From assembly GCF_025399895.1 (NCBI RefSeq), contig NZ_JAODUA010000002.1:682001-746000 (forward strand): a DNA stretch of 64,000 bases, in the 5' to 3' direction. The notes below the pieces were generated by a model. That model was not told where the DNA came from and searched no databases. It saw nothing but the letters and a program-made list of their open reading frames with translations. The translations under genes and the position numbers were made by a program. Below, piece after piece: positions 52,551 through 60,675 of the stretch. This stretch comes from Streptomyces sp. ASQP_92 (lineage in GTDB: Bacteria > Actinomycetota > Actinomycetes > Streptomycetales > Streptomycetaceae). How positions within the stretch are numbered: position 1 is the stretch's first letter; every line of letters begins with the position of its first letter.

Positions 52551-54128
52551 ATGCGGTTACGACGAAGGGGAATGCCGGACAGAAGGGGCGGGGCGATCGG
52601 GCGGGGCCTGGTCGCCGTGGCCATCGCCTGCGCCGGGGTGACGGGAGCGCCCGCGGCCGCGCAGGCCGCGGCCGCCGAAACCGCCACCACGACCGCCGCA
52701 TGCTCCACGGACTCCGGCGCCCAGGGCCTGGCGAGCAGGCCGGTCTCCGACAGCCTGGTCTCCGTGGACCGCACCGACGGCCGGATCGCCCAGTTCCAGC
52801 TGTTCTACGACGCCTCGGCGACCGGGGGCCTGCCCTTCGTCTGGCACCGCGAACAGGACGCGCCGGGCGGTGCGTACGGGGCCTGGCGGCGGGTGAGCGC
52901 GGCGACGGTCGGCCCCAAGAGCTACTACATCACCGCGATGGAGAACTCGGCCGGCCACCTGGAACTGCTCTTCTCCACCTACGGGACGTTCTGCCACGCC
53001 GTCGAGAACGGGGGCGCGGGGGTCTGGAGCCGGCCCGAGGCGTTCGGGCTCGCGCCGACGCCGTACCACGGCGGAGTCGTGCTGTTCAAAGAGCGGGACG
53101 GCAGCATCGACGCCTTCGCCTCCGGGTCGAGGACCGGCAACACCTTGGAGGTGCGCCACCAGCGGAACGCGGAATCCGGCTGGGGCCCGGTCCTGACCCT
53201 GGGTCCGGTCCCCGGTCAGGACGTGGGTCTGAGTCAGCCGAGCACGGTGGACCAACTCCCGGACGGGCGGCTGCACCTGACGGCCCGTGAGTGGAACCGG
53301 GACCGCATGTGGGAGGTCTACCAGGCGTTCCCCGGTGGCGGATGGGACCCCTGGCACCTCGTGGCCCCGGCCCAGCCCACGACGGCGGCGCCCAGGGCGG
53401 TCGCCTCGACCGACACCGCCGCCCCCGAGCTGAACGTGAACCGTACGACGGGCCTTCGGGACGGCGACATCGTCAGGTTCACCATCGCGGGCGGCCCGCC
53501 CCGGGACTACGTCTGGGTCAAGGAGTGCGCGCCATCGGCGTCCGTGACCACCTGCGACGACGACACGGGCCGCCAGTTCCGGGTCTACCCGGACGGCACC
53601 TACCAGCTCTCACCGAAGAAGCTGTACGCCCAACTCGCCACCACGGCAGGGACGTTCGACTGCCGCACGGCGGCCTCCGGCAACCCGTGCACCCTCGCCC
53701 TCACGGACAACACCGGCGCGCTGCTCACCACCGTCCCGCTGCGCTTCGCCCCGCACGCGCCCCTGGAGGCTCCGCCCACGCTGAACGTGACCCCCGACGT
53801 GGGCCTCGTGGACGGCCAGGCGGTACGGGCGACGGGCAAGGGGTACGAGCCGCAGTTCCACGCCCTCGTCATGGAGTGCGCCGGCGGTTCCGCCGACACC
53901 TTCGGCTGCCGCCCCCGCTCCAGGCCGCCGGCCACCAGTGACAGCGGACGCCTTGACGAGGCCGTCACCCTGTCGGCGACGTTCACCGCGATCGACGGCC
54001 GCACCATCGACTGCCGTGCGGCGCACGCCTGCGAACTGGTGGTCTTCGGCACGCGGGTGCGCGGCCCCGAGACGGTGCGGCACCCCCTCGCCTTCGTACC
54101 GACGGCACCCGCGGCTCCGGGAGGCTGA
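52551..54128 (+). CDS. secreted protein with two neocarzinostatin-like domains
   Basis: A 525-residue exported protein. After a signal peptide (about 1-41), residues 50-280 look like a beta-propeller of the PLL/fucose-lectin type (SVDRTDGRIAQFQLFY, GSIDAFASGSRTGNTLEVRHQ, QLPDGRLHLTARE). Two related immunoglobulin-like domains follow (about 293-395 and 409-515). Each starts LNVxxxxGLxDGxxVR and has two Cys pairs spaced like those of neocarzinostatin and macromomycin apoproteins. No enediyne genes are nearby, so it probably binds another ligand or a surface polymer. The start at 52551 has only a weak GGAAG element upstream. Confidence 0.7.
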   Translation: MRLRRRGMPDRRGGAIGRGLVAVAIACAGVTGAPAAAQAAAAETATTTAACSTDSGAQGLASRPVSDSLVSVDRTDGRIAQFQLFYDASATGGLPFVWHREQDAPGGAYGAWRRVSAATVGPKSYYITAMENSAGHLELLFSTYGTFCHAVENGGAGVWSRPEAFGLAPTPYHGGVVLFKERDGSIDAFASGSRTGNTLEVRHQRNAESGWGPVLTLGPVPGQDVGLSQPSTVDQLPDGRLHLTAREWNRDRMWEVYQAFPGGGWDPWHLVAPAQPTTAAPRAVASTDTAAPELNVNRTTGLRDGDIVRFTIAGGPPRDYVWVKECAPSASVTTCDDDTGRQFRVYPDGTYQLSPKKLYAQLATTAGTFDCRTAASGNPCTLALTDNTGALLTTVPLRFAPHAPLEAPPTLNVTPDVGLVDGQAVRATGKGYEPQFHALVMECAGGSADTFGCRPRSRPPATSDSGRLDEAVTLSATFTAIDGRTIDCRAAHACELVVFGTRVRGPETVRHPLAFVPTAPAAPGG

Positions 54129-54136
54129 ACCGACCC

Positions 54137-55297
54137 TCACCGGTAGGGCCGGAAGAACGCGCGCAGCTCCTCCGCATACGACTCGGGCTCCTCGAACGGG
54201 GCGAAGTGGCCGCCGCGTTCCGGCTCCGTCACATAGGTGGCGTTCGCCGTACGTTCCAGCCAGGCGCGCGGCGGCCGGACGACATCGCCGCCGAAGATGG
54301 AGAACCCGGACGGCACGTCGACCCGGCGGGCGAGCTGCGCGGGCGGGATCGCGGCGTTCGCGCGGTACATACGCATCGACGAGCCGATGGTCTTCGTCAG
54401 CCAGTAGATGGTGATGTTGGTGAGGATCTCGTCCTTGGTGAAGCTCCGCTCGATGTCGCCCTCGCAGTCGCTCCACGAGCGGAGCTTCTCGACGATCCAG
54501 GCGGCGAGTCCGGCCGGCGAGTCGGTGAGCCCGAAGGCGGCGGTCTGCGGCTTCGTGCGGTGCATCGCGGCGTACGCACCCTCGGTCGCGCCCCAGCCGG
54601 CGACGGCCGCGAGCCAGTCGCGCTCCTCGGGGGCCAGGTCCGCCGGGTCGCCGGTGAAGAGGGGAATGCCCGCGTCGGTGCGGTGGACCGCCACCACCCG
54701 GTCGGGGTGGTCGAGCGCGAGGTAGCGGCTCACATGGCTGCCGATGTCACCGCCCGCCGCACCGAACCGCTCGTAGCCGAGCACACCCATGAGCTCCGCC
54801 CACAGGCCCGCCACGGCGATGGAGTCGAGCGGCGCCCCATCGGGACGCTGTGAATACCCGAACCCCGGAACGTCGGGTACGACCACGTCGAACGCGTCGG
54901 CGGGGTCGCCGCCGTGTGCCCCCGGGTCGGTGAGCAGCGGAACGACCTTGGAGTAGCGCCAGAACGAGTCCGGCCAGCCGTGGGTGAGGATCAGCGGCAG
55001 CACGGGTCCGGCCGGTGCGACCGCACGGGCGTGTACGAAGTGGATCCCGAGGCCGCCGACCGGGACACGGAAGCGGGGGAGGCGGGCGAGCGCCGCCTCC
55101 TGCGCCGGCCAGTCGAAGCCGTCCGCCCAGTAGGCGACGAGTTCGCGAAGGTAGTCGAGATCGGTTCCGAGCGCCCAGCCGGCGTCCTGCGGCGCATCGG
55201 GCCAGCGGGTCGCACGCAGCCGCGTGCGGAGGTCGTCGAGTGCCGAGGGCGCGGTCTGCGGGAGGAACGGCTCGGGGCCGGGCAGTACGTCGGACAT
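54137..55297 (-). CDS. epoxide hydrolase family alpha/beta hydrolase
   Basis: A 386-residue hydrolase with the epoxide-hydrolase N-terminal domain (FLPQTAPSALDDLRTRLRATRWPD, WPAQEAALARLPRFRVPVGGLGIHFVHAR). The core has the oxyanion motif HGWPDSFW, a nucleophile elbow GGDIGSH with Asp near residue 184, a lid tyrosine region and catalytic His in RGGHFAPFEEP. It would open epoxides through an ester intermediate. ATG 55297 has an AGGG element eight bases upstream; a GTG three codons earlier is possible. Its stop is 8 bp from the convergent gene's stop. Confidence 0.9.
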   Translation of the reverse strand: MSDVLPGPEPFLPQTAPSALDDLRTRLRATRWPDAPQDAGWALGTDLDYLRELVAYWADGFDWPAQEAALARLPRFRVPVGGLGIHFVHARAVAPAGPVLPLILTHGWPDSFWRYSKVVPLLTDPGAHGGDPADAFDVVVPDVPGFGYSQRPDGAPLDSIAVAGLWAELMGVLGYERFGAAGGDIGSHVSRYLALDHPDRVVAVHRTDAGIPLFTGDPADLAPEERDWLAAVAGWGATEGAYAAMHRTKPQTAAFGLTDSPAGLAAWIVEKLRSWSDCEGDIERSFTKDEILTNITIYWLTKTIGSSMRMYRANAAIPPAQLARRVDVPSGFSIFGGDVVRPPRAWLERTANATYVTEPERGGHFAPFEEPESYAEELRAFFRPYR

Positions 55298-55433
55298 GCC
55301 ACGCACCCTACCGATGGCCCGCCCCCGGCCGGCATGTCCCGCCTCCTCAACGCCCTTGATGGCGGCGCCTGTTCAGGGATGCCGGGCAGGTATGTCGTTG
55401 CGGGGCCGGGAGCGGCGCCGTAGGGTCACGCTC

Positions 55434-55814
55434 ATGTCCCTGGATGTGCGGTTGCGTCAAGCCCTGCCCGAAGCGATGCGCGCCCGCGACAAGGCGGCGG
55501 TGCGAGCGCTGCGCACCGCGCTCGCGGCGCTGGACAACGCCGGAGCGGTGTCGGTCGGAGCGGCCGCACCGCGCGGCCGGTCCATCGAGGAGTCGCCGGT
55601 CGGTGCCGGCGCCACGGAGGTGGCGCGGCGTGAGCTGAGCGAGGCCGAGATGGCGGATGTCGTACGCGTGGAGATCGCCGAACGGCTCGCCGCGGCAAGG
55701 GAGTTGACGGATCCCGTGCACGCCGAGCGGGCCTCCGGGCTCCATGACGAAGTCGCCGTGCTGCGCCGGTTTCTCGACGGGCCGGAAGGCGACGGAGGTA
55801 TTGGCTCACGGTAG
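55434..55814 (+). CDS. GatB/YqeY-domain protein
   Basis: A 126-residue helical protein resembling the YqeY family: SLDVRLRQALPEAMRARDKAAVRALRTALAALDNA, ARRELSEAEMADVVRVEIAERLAAARE, and a last helix HDEVAVLRRFL. YqeY resembles the tail domain of GatB amidotransferase and may bind tRNA, but its role is not settled. ATG 55434 is chosen; the region before it has AGGGTCACG as a weak ribosome-binding element. A shared terminator follows. Confidence 0.8.
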   Translation: MSLDVRLRQALPEAMRARDKAAVRALRTALAALDNAGAVSVGAAAPRGRSIEESPVGAGATEVARRELSEAEMADVVRVEIAERLAAARELTDPVHAERASGLHDEVAVLRRFLDGPEGDGGIGSR

Positions 55815-55834
55815 GGCGTCGGGCACCTCAGGCC

Positions 55835-55868
55835 GAAGGCCGGCACCCCGTAAGGGATGCCGGCCTTC
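55835..55868. terminator. bidirectional terminator
   Basis: GAAGGCCGGCA (55835-55845) and TGCCGGCCTTC (55858-55868) pair perfectly; CCC and GGG within the loop can add to the stem. It is between convergent genes. Confidence 0.88.
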
Positions 55869-55915
55869 TCACCGCAGGCGCCGTGGCGGCGGCGCCACCC
55901 GGTGGCTGAGGGTGG

Positions 55916-56368
55916 TCAGCGGTGGCGCCACGACTTGGTGGCGATCACGTGCTTGTGGTTGTCGCGCAGGGTGGCCGTGTCCTTGCTGTTGTCCCAGGCG
56001 TAGTCGCGGCGGTTCTGGTAGACGTCGCGGTTGGTGTCACGGCCCTTGCCGGTGTGCACCTTCACGGAGTGGTGGCCGGCCAGGCGCAGGTTGTGGAACG
56101 TGTAGCTCTGGTGGGCCCGGTCGGTGAGGGTCCAGCCCCGGAGGTTCACCGTGCCGCGGCCCGTGTTGGTGATGGTGACCCACTCGGCGTTGAGGCTTTT
56201 CTGGGAGTGGTCGTCGTGCCCGGGGCTGTCGTACTGGATCGCTCCGAAGACGATGGGGGAGCGGGGGGTCGGCCGGGCGGTGGCCGAGGCGGGGACGGCA
56301 GCGGCCGCGGCGAGGCCGGAGGCGGCCAGTACGAGTGCGGCGACGCGGGTGGCGGTGCGAGGAGACAT
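55916..56368 (-). CDS. secreted lamin-tail-domain (LTD) protein
   Basis: A 150-residue exported protein: a signal peptide of about 30 residues, then an LTD-type immunoglobulin fold with EWVTITNTGRGTVNLRGWTLTDRAHQSYTFHNLRLAGHHSVKVHTGKG and a DYAWDNSKDTATLRD end. Such domains are found on bacterial surfaces, nucleases and repetitive proteins, and may bind DNA or surfaces. GGGAG lies six bases before ATG 56368. It probably acts outside the cell. Confidence 0.85.
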   Translation of the reverse strand: MSPRTATRVAALVLAASGLAAAAAVPASATARPTPRSPIVFGAIQYDSPGHDDHSQKSLNAEWVTITNTGRGTVNLRGWTLTDRAHQSYTFHNLRLAGHHSVKVHTGKGRDTNRDVYQNRRDYAWDNSKDTATLRDNHKHVIATKSWRHR

Positions 56369-56680
56369 GTGAACTCCCGGTTCTCGACGCCCAGGGCTGG
56401 CGCCCGAGGGGGTCGAACGGTGTGAAGACCGGCGCTGGTTCGGCCGGACACCCACACTGTGGCCCGGGTCCGAGCGGGCCGTGCGGAGAAATGCCACACG
56501 TGACCAAACAGGGAATATGACACACCGTCAGAGATCACGGCGCGTACGCCCCCGCGCGCGTGGATCACCGCGCTCCCCATGGTGGCGGGAAGCCCACCGG
56601 TGGGGCGGGGGGTCAGCCCGTGGGCGGGTCGGGGGGCTGGCCCCATGGTCCGAGTGCCGCTCGTGGGCGACGCTCGAAGC
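56369..56680. other. divergent intergenic region
   Basis: A 312-bp spacer between the LTD-protein gene and a membrane protein gene. It includes a short stretch with more A/T around 56490-56525 likely to hold a promoter, then G-rich sequence. I could not assign boxes and see no gene. Confidence 0.35.
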
Positions 56681-57763
56681 ATGTTCCGTACGCCTCTGAC
56701 CAACGGGTTCCTGCGTACCGCGAGCGCCGCGGCGCACCTCCGGCTGTTCGTCCTCGTCGGTGTCGTCACCGTCCTGGTGACCCGCGCATTCCTGGCGCTC
56801 ACCGGCTACCCGAAGCTCGGGGGAGGGGCGGGCAACGGCGGCCTGCACATCTCCCACATGCTGTGGGGCGGGCTGCTGATGCTGGCCGGGTTGCTCGTGA
56901 TGCTGGTGTTCACCGGTGCGGCCTCGCGTCGGCGGGGTGCGGTCGCCGGTGGGGTCGGCTTCGGCCTGTTCATCGACGAGGTGGGGAAACTGGTGGCCAC
57001 CGACGGCTACTTCTACCGGCCCGCCCCCGGGATCATCTATCTGACGTTCGTCGCGCTGACAGGCCTCGCCTGGTGGGTGACGCGGATGGGACGTGCGGAC
57101 CGGGCGGCATCGAGCACCATCCGCGCCGCCTCCGCCGCCGACACGGCACTCCAGGGCATCCTGTGCGGCCTGTCCGCCCAGGACCGGAGCGAGGCGCTCG
57201 ACCGCCTGCGCGCCGGCGGGGCCCCCACCGCCGAACTGGACAAGGCCCTTGTCGCCCTGCTCGAAGCGGTGCCCGAGCGCCCGGCCCCCCGGCCCCACCC
57301 GTACGACGCGGCGGTGCGGCGCGCGTATGCGTGGCTGGTCACGCAGGTGTCCGGCACGCGAGGGCTGATCCACCTCGTCGCCTGGGGAACGACCCTTCAG
57401 GCGGCGGTCCTGCTGGTCGGGGTGGCGTCCGAAGGACTCACGGGTGGCCTCGCCGGAGAGACCCAGTGGGCGGCCATCGCGGGAGCGCTCGCCTGCTCCC
57501 TGGCCTCTCTGGTGCTCTCCGTGCGCGGCACGGCCCTGTTGCGCCGGGACACCAACGCGGCGCTGCGCACCCTGCGCGCCGCACTCCTCGTGGACCTGCT
57601 CCTGGGCCAGGTCTTCAAGTTCACGATCAACCAGTTCTCGGGAGTGGCCGGCTGGCTCATCAGCCTGGCGCTGCTCTCCGTACTGTCCCTGCAAGTGACG
57701 CACCGTCAGGCTGTGCGGACGAAGGCCTCCGGGCCTCTCTCGGCGACGAGGCAGACGGTGTGA
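56681..57763 (+). CDS. polytopic membrane protein, unknown function
   Basis: A 360-residue protein with about seven to eight hydrophobic segments in two groups (residues about 20-150 and 230-345) joined by a soluble helical linker (DTALQGILCGLSAQDRSEALDRLRAGG). The segment LHISHMLWGGLLMLAGLLVMLV contains His residues within the membrane region, and GFGLFIDEVGKL is acidic. No transporter or enzyme family is recognised. ATG 56681 has no convincing ribosome-binding site; the frame is open back to 56579. A terminator follows immediately. Confidence 0.7.
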   Translation: MFRTPLTNGFLRTASAAAHLRLFVLVGVVTVLVTRAFLALTGYPKLGGGAGNGGLHISHMLWGGLLMLAGLLVMLVFTGAASRRRGAVAGGVGFGLFIDEVGKLVATDGYFYRPAPGIIYLTFVALTGLAWWVTRMGRADRAASSTIRAASAADTALQGILCGLSAQDRSEALDRLRAGGAPTAELDKALVALLEAVPERPAPRPHPYDAAVRRAYAWLVTQVSGTRGLIHLVAWGTTLQAAVLLVGVASEGLTGGLAGETQWAAIAGALACSLASLVLSVRGTALLRRDTNAALRTLRAALLVDLLLGQVFKFTINQFSGVAGWLISLALLSVLSLQVTHRQAVRTKASGPLSATRQTV

Positions 57764-57805
57764 CCCGCGTCGGCAGGGGCCTCGGGCCGGGTGTGCCGAC
57801 GCGGG
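57764..57805. terminator. terminator after membrane protein
   Basis: CCCGCGTCGGCA (57764-57775) and TGCCGACGCGGG (57794-57805) are perfect arms with an 18-base loop, starting right after the stop codon and serving also the convergent gene. Confidence 0.85.
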
Positions 57806-57829
57806 GCGGATGCCCGCGCCGGCACCGTC

Positions 57830-57910
57830 TCACGGCATGCTGAGCCAGAGCGCGACGGCCGGGAACAGGAGGACCCCCGTGAGTGTGAGGGAGACCAGCA
57901 GGCACCCGGG
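57830..57910 (-). other. in-frame coding-like segment beyond a TAG stop
   Basis: After the TAG of the TPR-type gene (57911-57913) the same frame continues for 26 codons to a TGA (57830-57832), reading PGCLLVSLTLTGVLLF then PAVALWLSMP. It would make one good membrane helix. Twenty-five of 26 third positions are G or C, as in real genes here, and no ATG, GTG or TTG opens it independently in this frame. Readthrough, a recent nonsense mutation, or a sequence error are all possible. Confidence 0.4.
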
Positions 57911-59347
57911 CTACGCCTCCGCGCCGCCGGTCGCGTCCCGGTGCATCACGGCCTCCCGGACCGAGCGGGCGAGCGCCGCCGTCGTCTCATGGTCCTGGCC
58001 CTCGTCCGCGAAACAGACCGTCCCCATGCTGCCCTTGTCGAGCCAGACGCAGTTGAGCATGGGCGCGCCCTGCACCTCGTACGCCATGCACCGCATCGTG
58101 CCGCCGAGGCGGCCGGAGTCGGCGTTCCAGTTCGAGCGCGGGGTGAACCCGGGCTCGTCAATGCTCTCCTGGAGGTCGCGGAGCGCGTTGGCCGGCGCAT
58201 CGTGGAAGTCGCCGGTCGCGCCCCACAGCGCGATCGCGGGGTGTTCGGGGTCCGTCCCGTAGGTGTAGACGTAGGGGTGCCAGTTCCCGCCCGGCACGTC
58301 CGGGCCCATCGCGCTCTCCATCCGTGCCTTGACGGGGCCGGCGTCCTGGCGGGCGAATCCCCGCACATGCTCGGGAGCCGCCACGGTGTAGTGCGGGTAC
58401 GCCGTGTACTGGCGGTAGCTCCACAGGCCCGAGACCGTGCTCGCCGCGACGAGGCCGACGAGGATCGCGGCGCCGGTCGCCAACTCGCGCGAGGTGTACG
58501 CCGGGACGGGCGGCATGCTGGGGAGAGCGGGAGCGGAGGGCGTGGCCTCGGGGGGTGCCGGAGGTCGGGCGGCCGCTCGGACGCGGGCGCGTCGCAGCAG
58601 GGAGTGGCGCAGCAGAAGCGCGGGAAGCGGGGCGAGGACGGCGAGTCTCGTCCAGCCGGGCAGGTGCAGTGCGGGGACCGACAGGAGTACCCCGGCACAC
58701 CAGGCCGCGCGAAGGAGCGCCGTGGCCAGGGGCGCCCGCACCATCCAGCGGAGCGGGGCCCGGCCGGGCCCGTTGAGCGCGTCGAGGGTCTCGGCGAGTA
58801 CGGCCAGGCGGTCGTCGGCGGGGTGGGCCCGGGCCCGGGCGCCGGCCTGTATGGCGGCCGAGCGCGGGTCGGCGGCGGCCAGGGCGACGCGGGCATCGTG
58901 GAGCTGGGTCCGCTGTGGCGACGGCGGCCTGGGTCCCCTGAAGCCCAGGGACCCGCCGTGCCGCGCGCGCTGCTCCAGTCGCAGTGCCTGCTGTGAACCG
59001 GGCGCCAACTCCGTTACTCGCAGGGCGAGTTCGGGGCCGCGTCGATGGCGGCCGGGCCGTTCGAGATAGTCGCTGGCGAGGCAGAGCTCGGCGTAGGCGG
59101 TGAGGAGGTCGAGGTCGTCCGGGAAGGAGTCGAGCCCCTCCCGGTAGGCGGTCTCCGCACGGTCGTCGTGGTCGTCGTCGTCCTCGGCCGCGTGCGCGCG
59201 GCCGAGGATCAGCGACAGCCGGGCGTCGGGCCCGTCCGTTGCCAGTGCGCCCCGCGCGGCGTTCCGCGCCTCGGCGAACCGCCCCGCTCGAAAGTTCCGT
59301 TCCGCCTCCGCGTACGCGGACATGGCCTCTTCGTGCTCGGCCTGCAT
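57911..59347 (-). CDS. TPR-like protein with membrane segments
   Basis: A 478-residue protein. Residues 1-120 resemble tetratricopeptide helices (MSAYAEAERNFRAGRFAEARNAARGAL, AETAYREGLDSFPDDLDLLTAYAELCLASDYL). Two hydrophobic segments lie around 205-240 (LLRAAWCAGVLLSVPALHLPGW, LAVLAPLPALLL) and one near 300 (LATGAAILVGLVAASTVSGLW), and the last 160 residues should be extracytoplasmic with two Cys. Cytosolic partner binding by the TPR part is inferred. ATG 59347 is chosen with a GGGGA element upstream. In-frame sequence encoding a further membrane helix follows its TAG stop. Confidence 0.72.
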   Translation of the reverse strand: MQAEHEEAMSAYAEAERNFRAGRFAEARNAARGALATDGPDARLSLILGRAHAAEDDDDHDDRAETAYREGLDSFPDDLDLLTAYAELCLASDYLERPGRHRRGPELALRVTELAPGSQQALRLEQRARHGGSLGFRGPRPPSPQRTQLHDARVALAAADPRSAAIQAGARARAHPADDRLAVLAETLDALNGPGRAPLRWMVRAPLATALLRAAWCAGVLLSVPALHLPGWTRLAVLAPLPALLLRHSLLRRARVRAAARPPAPPEATPSAPALPSMPPVPAYTSRELATGAAILVGLVAASTVSGLWSYRQYTAYPHYTVAAPEHVRGFARQDAGPVKARMESAMGPDVPGGNWHPYVYTYGTDPEHPAIALWGATGDFHDAPANALRDLQESIDEPGFTPRSNWNADSGRLGGTMRCMAYEVQGAPMLNCVWLDKGSMGTVCFADEGQDHETTAALARSVREAVMHRDATGGAEA

Positions 59348-59402
59348 TGTTTCCCCACCCCTGATGAACCGGCCGGACCACGTCGAATTGGTTCGGCGCG
59401 CA

Positions 59403-59431
59403 ACTATCACTCGGGAGACGGCCCTGGTCAA
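59403..59431 (-). promoter_or_regulatory. promoter of TPR-like gene
   Basis: On the minus strand TTGACC (59426-59431) and GATAGT (59403-59408) are spaced by 17 bp, giving a leader of about 50 bases. The rest of the 303-bp gap (59348-59650) shows no gene. Confidence 0.6.
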
Positions 59432-59650
59432 GGCGCATTTCGCCAGGTGGGCGGGGTGGGCGAGCGACCGGACGTCGGCACCGGGCTCGTGCTTTCGGTC
59501 GATGTGGGGGTTGGGCGCGGCGGGGCCAAGGGCCCGCGGATCGAGGACGTGTGGCGAAGGGGGGCGGGGCGGGAGTGGACCAGGCTGGACGGTGCCGCTC
59601 CACGGGGGCGGCGACACCCATGACTCCGACCTTCGAGAGGTTGTCCCTTG

Positions 59651-60268
59651 ATGTTCTCCCGGCCGACTCGCACCCTGCGTCACCGCGTGGCCGCCGCCGC
59701 GATCGTCACCACCGCCGTCGCGGGGGTGTCCCTCGCCGTGGCCGGCCCGGCGTCCGCCGCGTACGGACCCGACTACGGCGACGCGTGGGTCAACGGCAAC
59801 GGTTACACCGGCCACTACAGCGACAACTGGACGAAGAAGTACAACAAGGACTACGGCGACGCCTGGACGCCGAAGGTGCCCGCGCACAACCGGGCCGATG
59901 TCGCCGTCACCGCGTCCGGTCCCGCGCACATCGACCACAACGAGGAGCAGCTGTGGTCGGTGGTGATCACCAACTCCGGCAAGTCCACGGCCCACAACGT
60001 GCGTGCGGTCACCACGCTGCCCAACGGCATCCAGCACCGCGCCCACCGCATCAGCCAGGGCGCCGCCCACGCCACGCTGGGCAGTGACGGCCGGATCGTG
60101 GTGACCGCCGACGCGCTCAAGCCGGGCCAGACCGTGCGCCTCCAGATAGCGGGCGTCGGGCCGTCGTACGGGGGTGGCACGGTCCAGCTCGTCACCAAGG
60201 CGACCACCTCGTCCCCCGAGCAGACCACCTCCAACAACACCGCGACGGTGCGGACCCGGATCGCCTGA
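59651..60268 (+). CDS. secreted DUF11-like surface protein
   Basis: A 205-residue exported protein. The signal peptide ends near PASAAYG. A short tandem-like region follows (YGDAWVNGNGYTGHYSDNW, YNKDYGDAWTPKV, two YGDAW copies). The rest is a DUF11-type beta-sandwich: ADVAVTASGP, WSVVITNSGKSTAHNVRAVTTLP, and the end TTSNNTATVRTRI. DUF11 domains occur as building blocks of extracellular proteins. ATG 59651 has GAGAGG ten bases upstream; a TTG one codon earlier is possible. Its role is presumably structural. Confidence 0.8.
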   Translation: MFSRPTRTLRHRVAAAAIVTTAVAGVSLAVAGPASAAYGPDYGDAWVNGNGYTGHYSDNWTKKYNKDYGDAWTPKVPAHNRADVAVTASGPAHIDHNEEQLWSVVITNSGKSTAHNVRAVTTLPNGIQHRAHRISQGAAHATLGSDGRIVVTADALKPGQTVRLQIAGVGPSYGGGTVQLVTKATTSSPEQTTSNNTATVRTRIA

Positions 60269-60328
60269 CCTGCGCTCCACGGCGCGGAGCGGCCGCTGGT
60301 GGCGAGGGTGGTGGAGCCGAGTGAAGAA

Positions 60329-60339
60329 CTTGCTGCAAG
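60329..60339. promoter_or_regulatory. MalR-like box upstream of amylase
   Basis: CTTGC-T-GCAAG is a perfect small dyad. Maltose-operon repressor sites in streptomycetes contain similar CTTGCAG/GCAAG sequences. It is about 25 bp upstream of a TTGACG box and 337 bp before the amylase start. Confidence 0.45.
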
Positions 60340-60364
60340 TTTCTGAATGTTTTTGCGTCAACTC

Positions 60365-60394
60365 TTGACGGGGTATCGGCCGCGGAGGGATGGT
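60365..60394 (+). promoter_or_regulatory. putative amylase promoter
   Basis: TTGACG (60365-60370) is followed after 18 bp by GATGGT (60389-60394). The -35 box is good, the -10 box moderate. If correct, the mRNA leader is about 275 bases. Confidence 0.45.
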
Positions 60395-60483
60395 CTTCCT
60401 CACGCAACCCAGCCCGGCCGCTTCGGCGGTCACCCGCGCCCAACGCCGGCGCGGGTGGCCGGTGTTCGGCACGGGACACCCGA

Positions 60484-60520
60484 GCGCCGGGTTCGTCACG
60501 CCTCGTGACGGACCCGGCGC
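60484..60520 (+). other. strong hairpin in amylase leader
   Basis: Arms 60484-60500 and 60504-60520 (GCGCCGGGT...CACG and CGTGACG...GGCGC) pair over 17 positions with one mismatch around a CCT loop. It lies 156 bp before the amylase ATG and could attenuate transcription or protect the mRNA. Confidence 0.6.
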
Positions 60521-60553
60521 GCGGGGTGCCGGCGGCAGGCGGGTTGTGCGGAG

Positions 60554-60577
60554 CCGTGGTGTCGGCCGACACCACGG
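60554..60577. promoter_or_regulatory. 24-bp perfect palindrome in amylase leader
   Basis: CCGTGGTGTCGG and CCGACACCACGG are complete inverted arms with no spacer, 98 bp before the amylase start. It may be an operator or a second leader structure. Confidence 0.6.
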
Positions 60578-60675
60578 GTCACCTCCCCGCAGCCGGACCA
60601 CGCCGGGCAGCCACCTCCCCATGGCCGCCGCCACGGTGCGGACCGACGCTGCCCCCACCAGTTCAGGGAGCCGCC

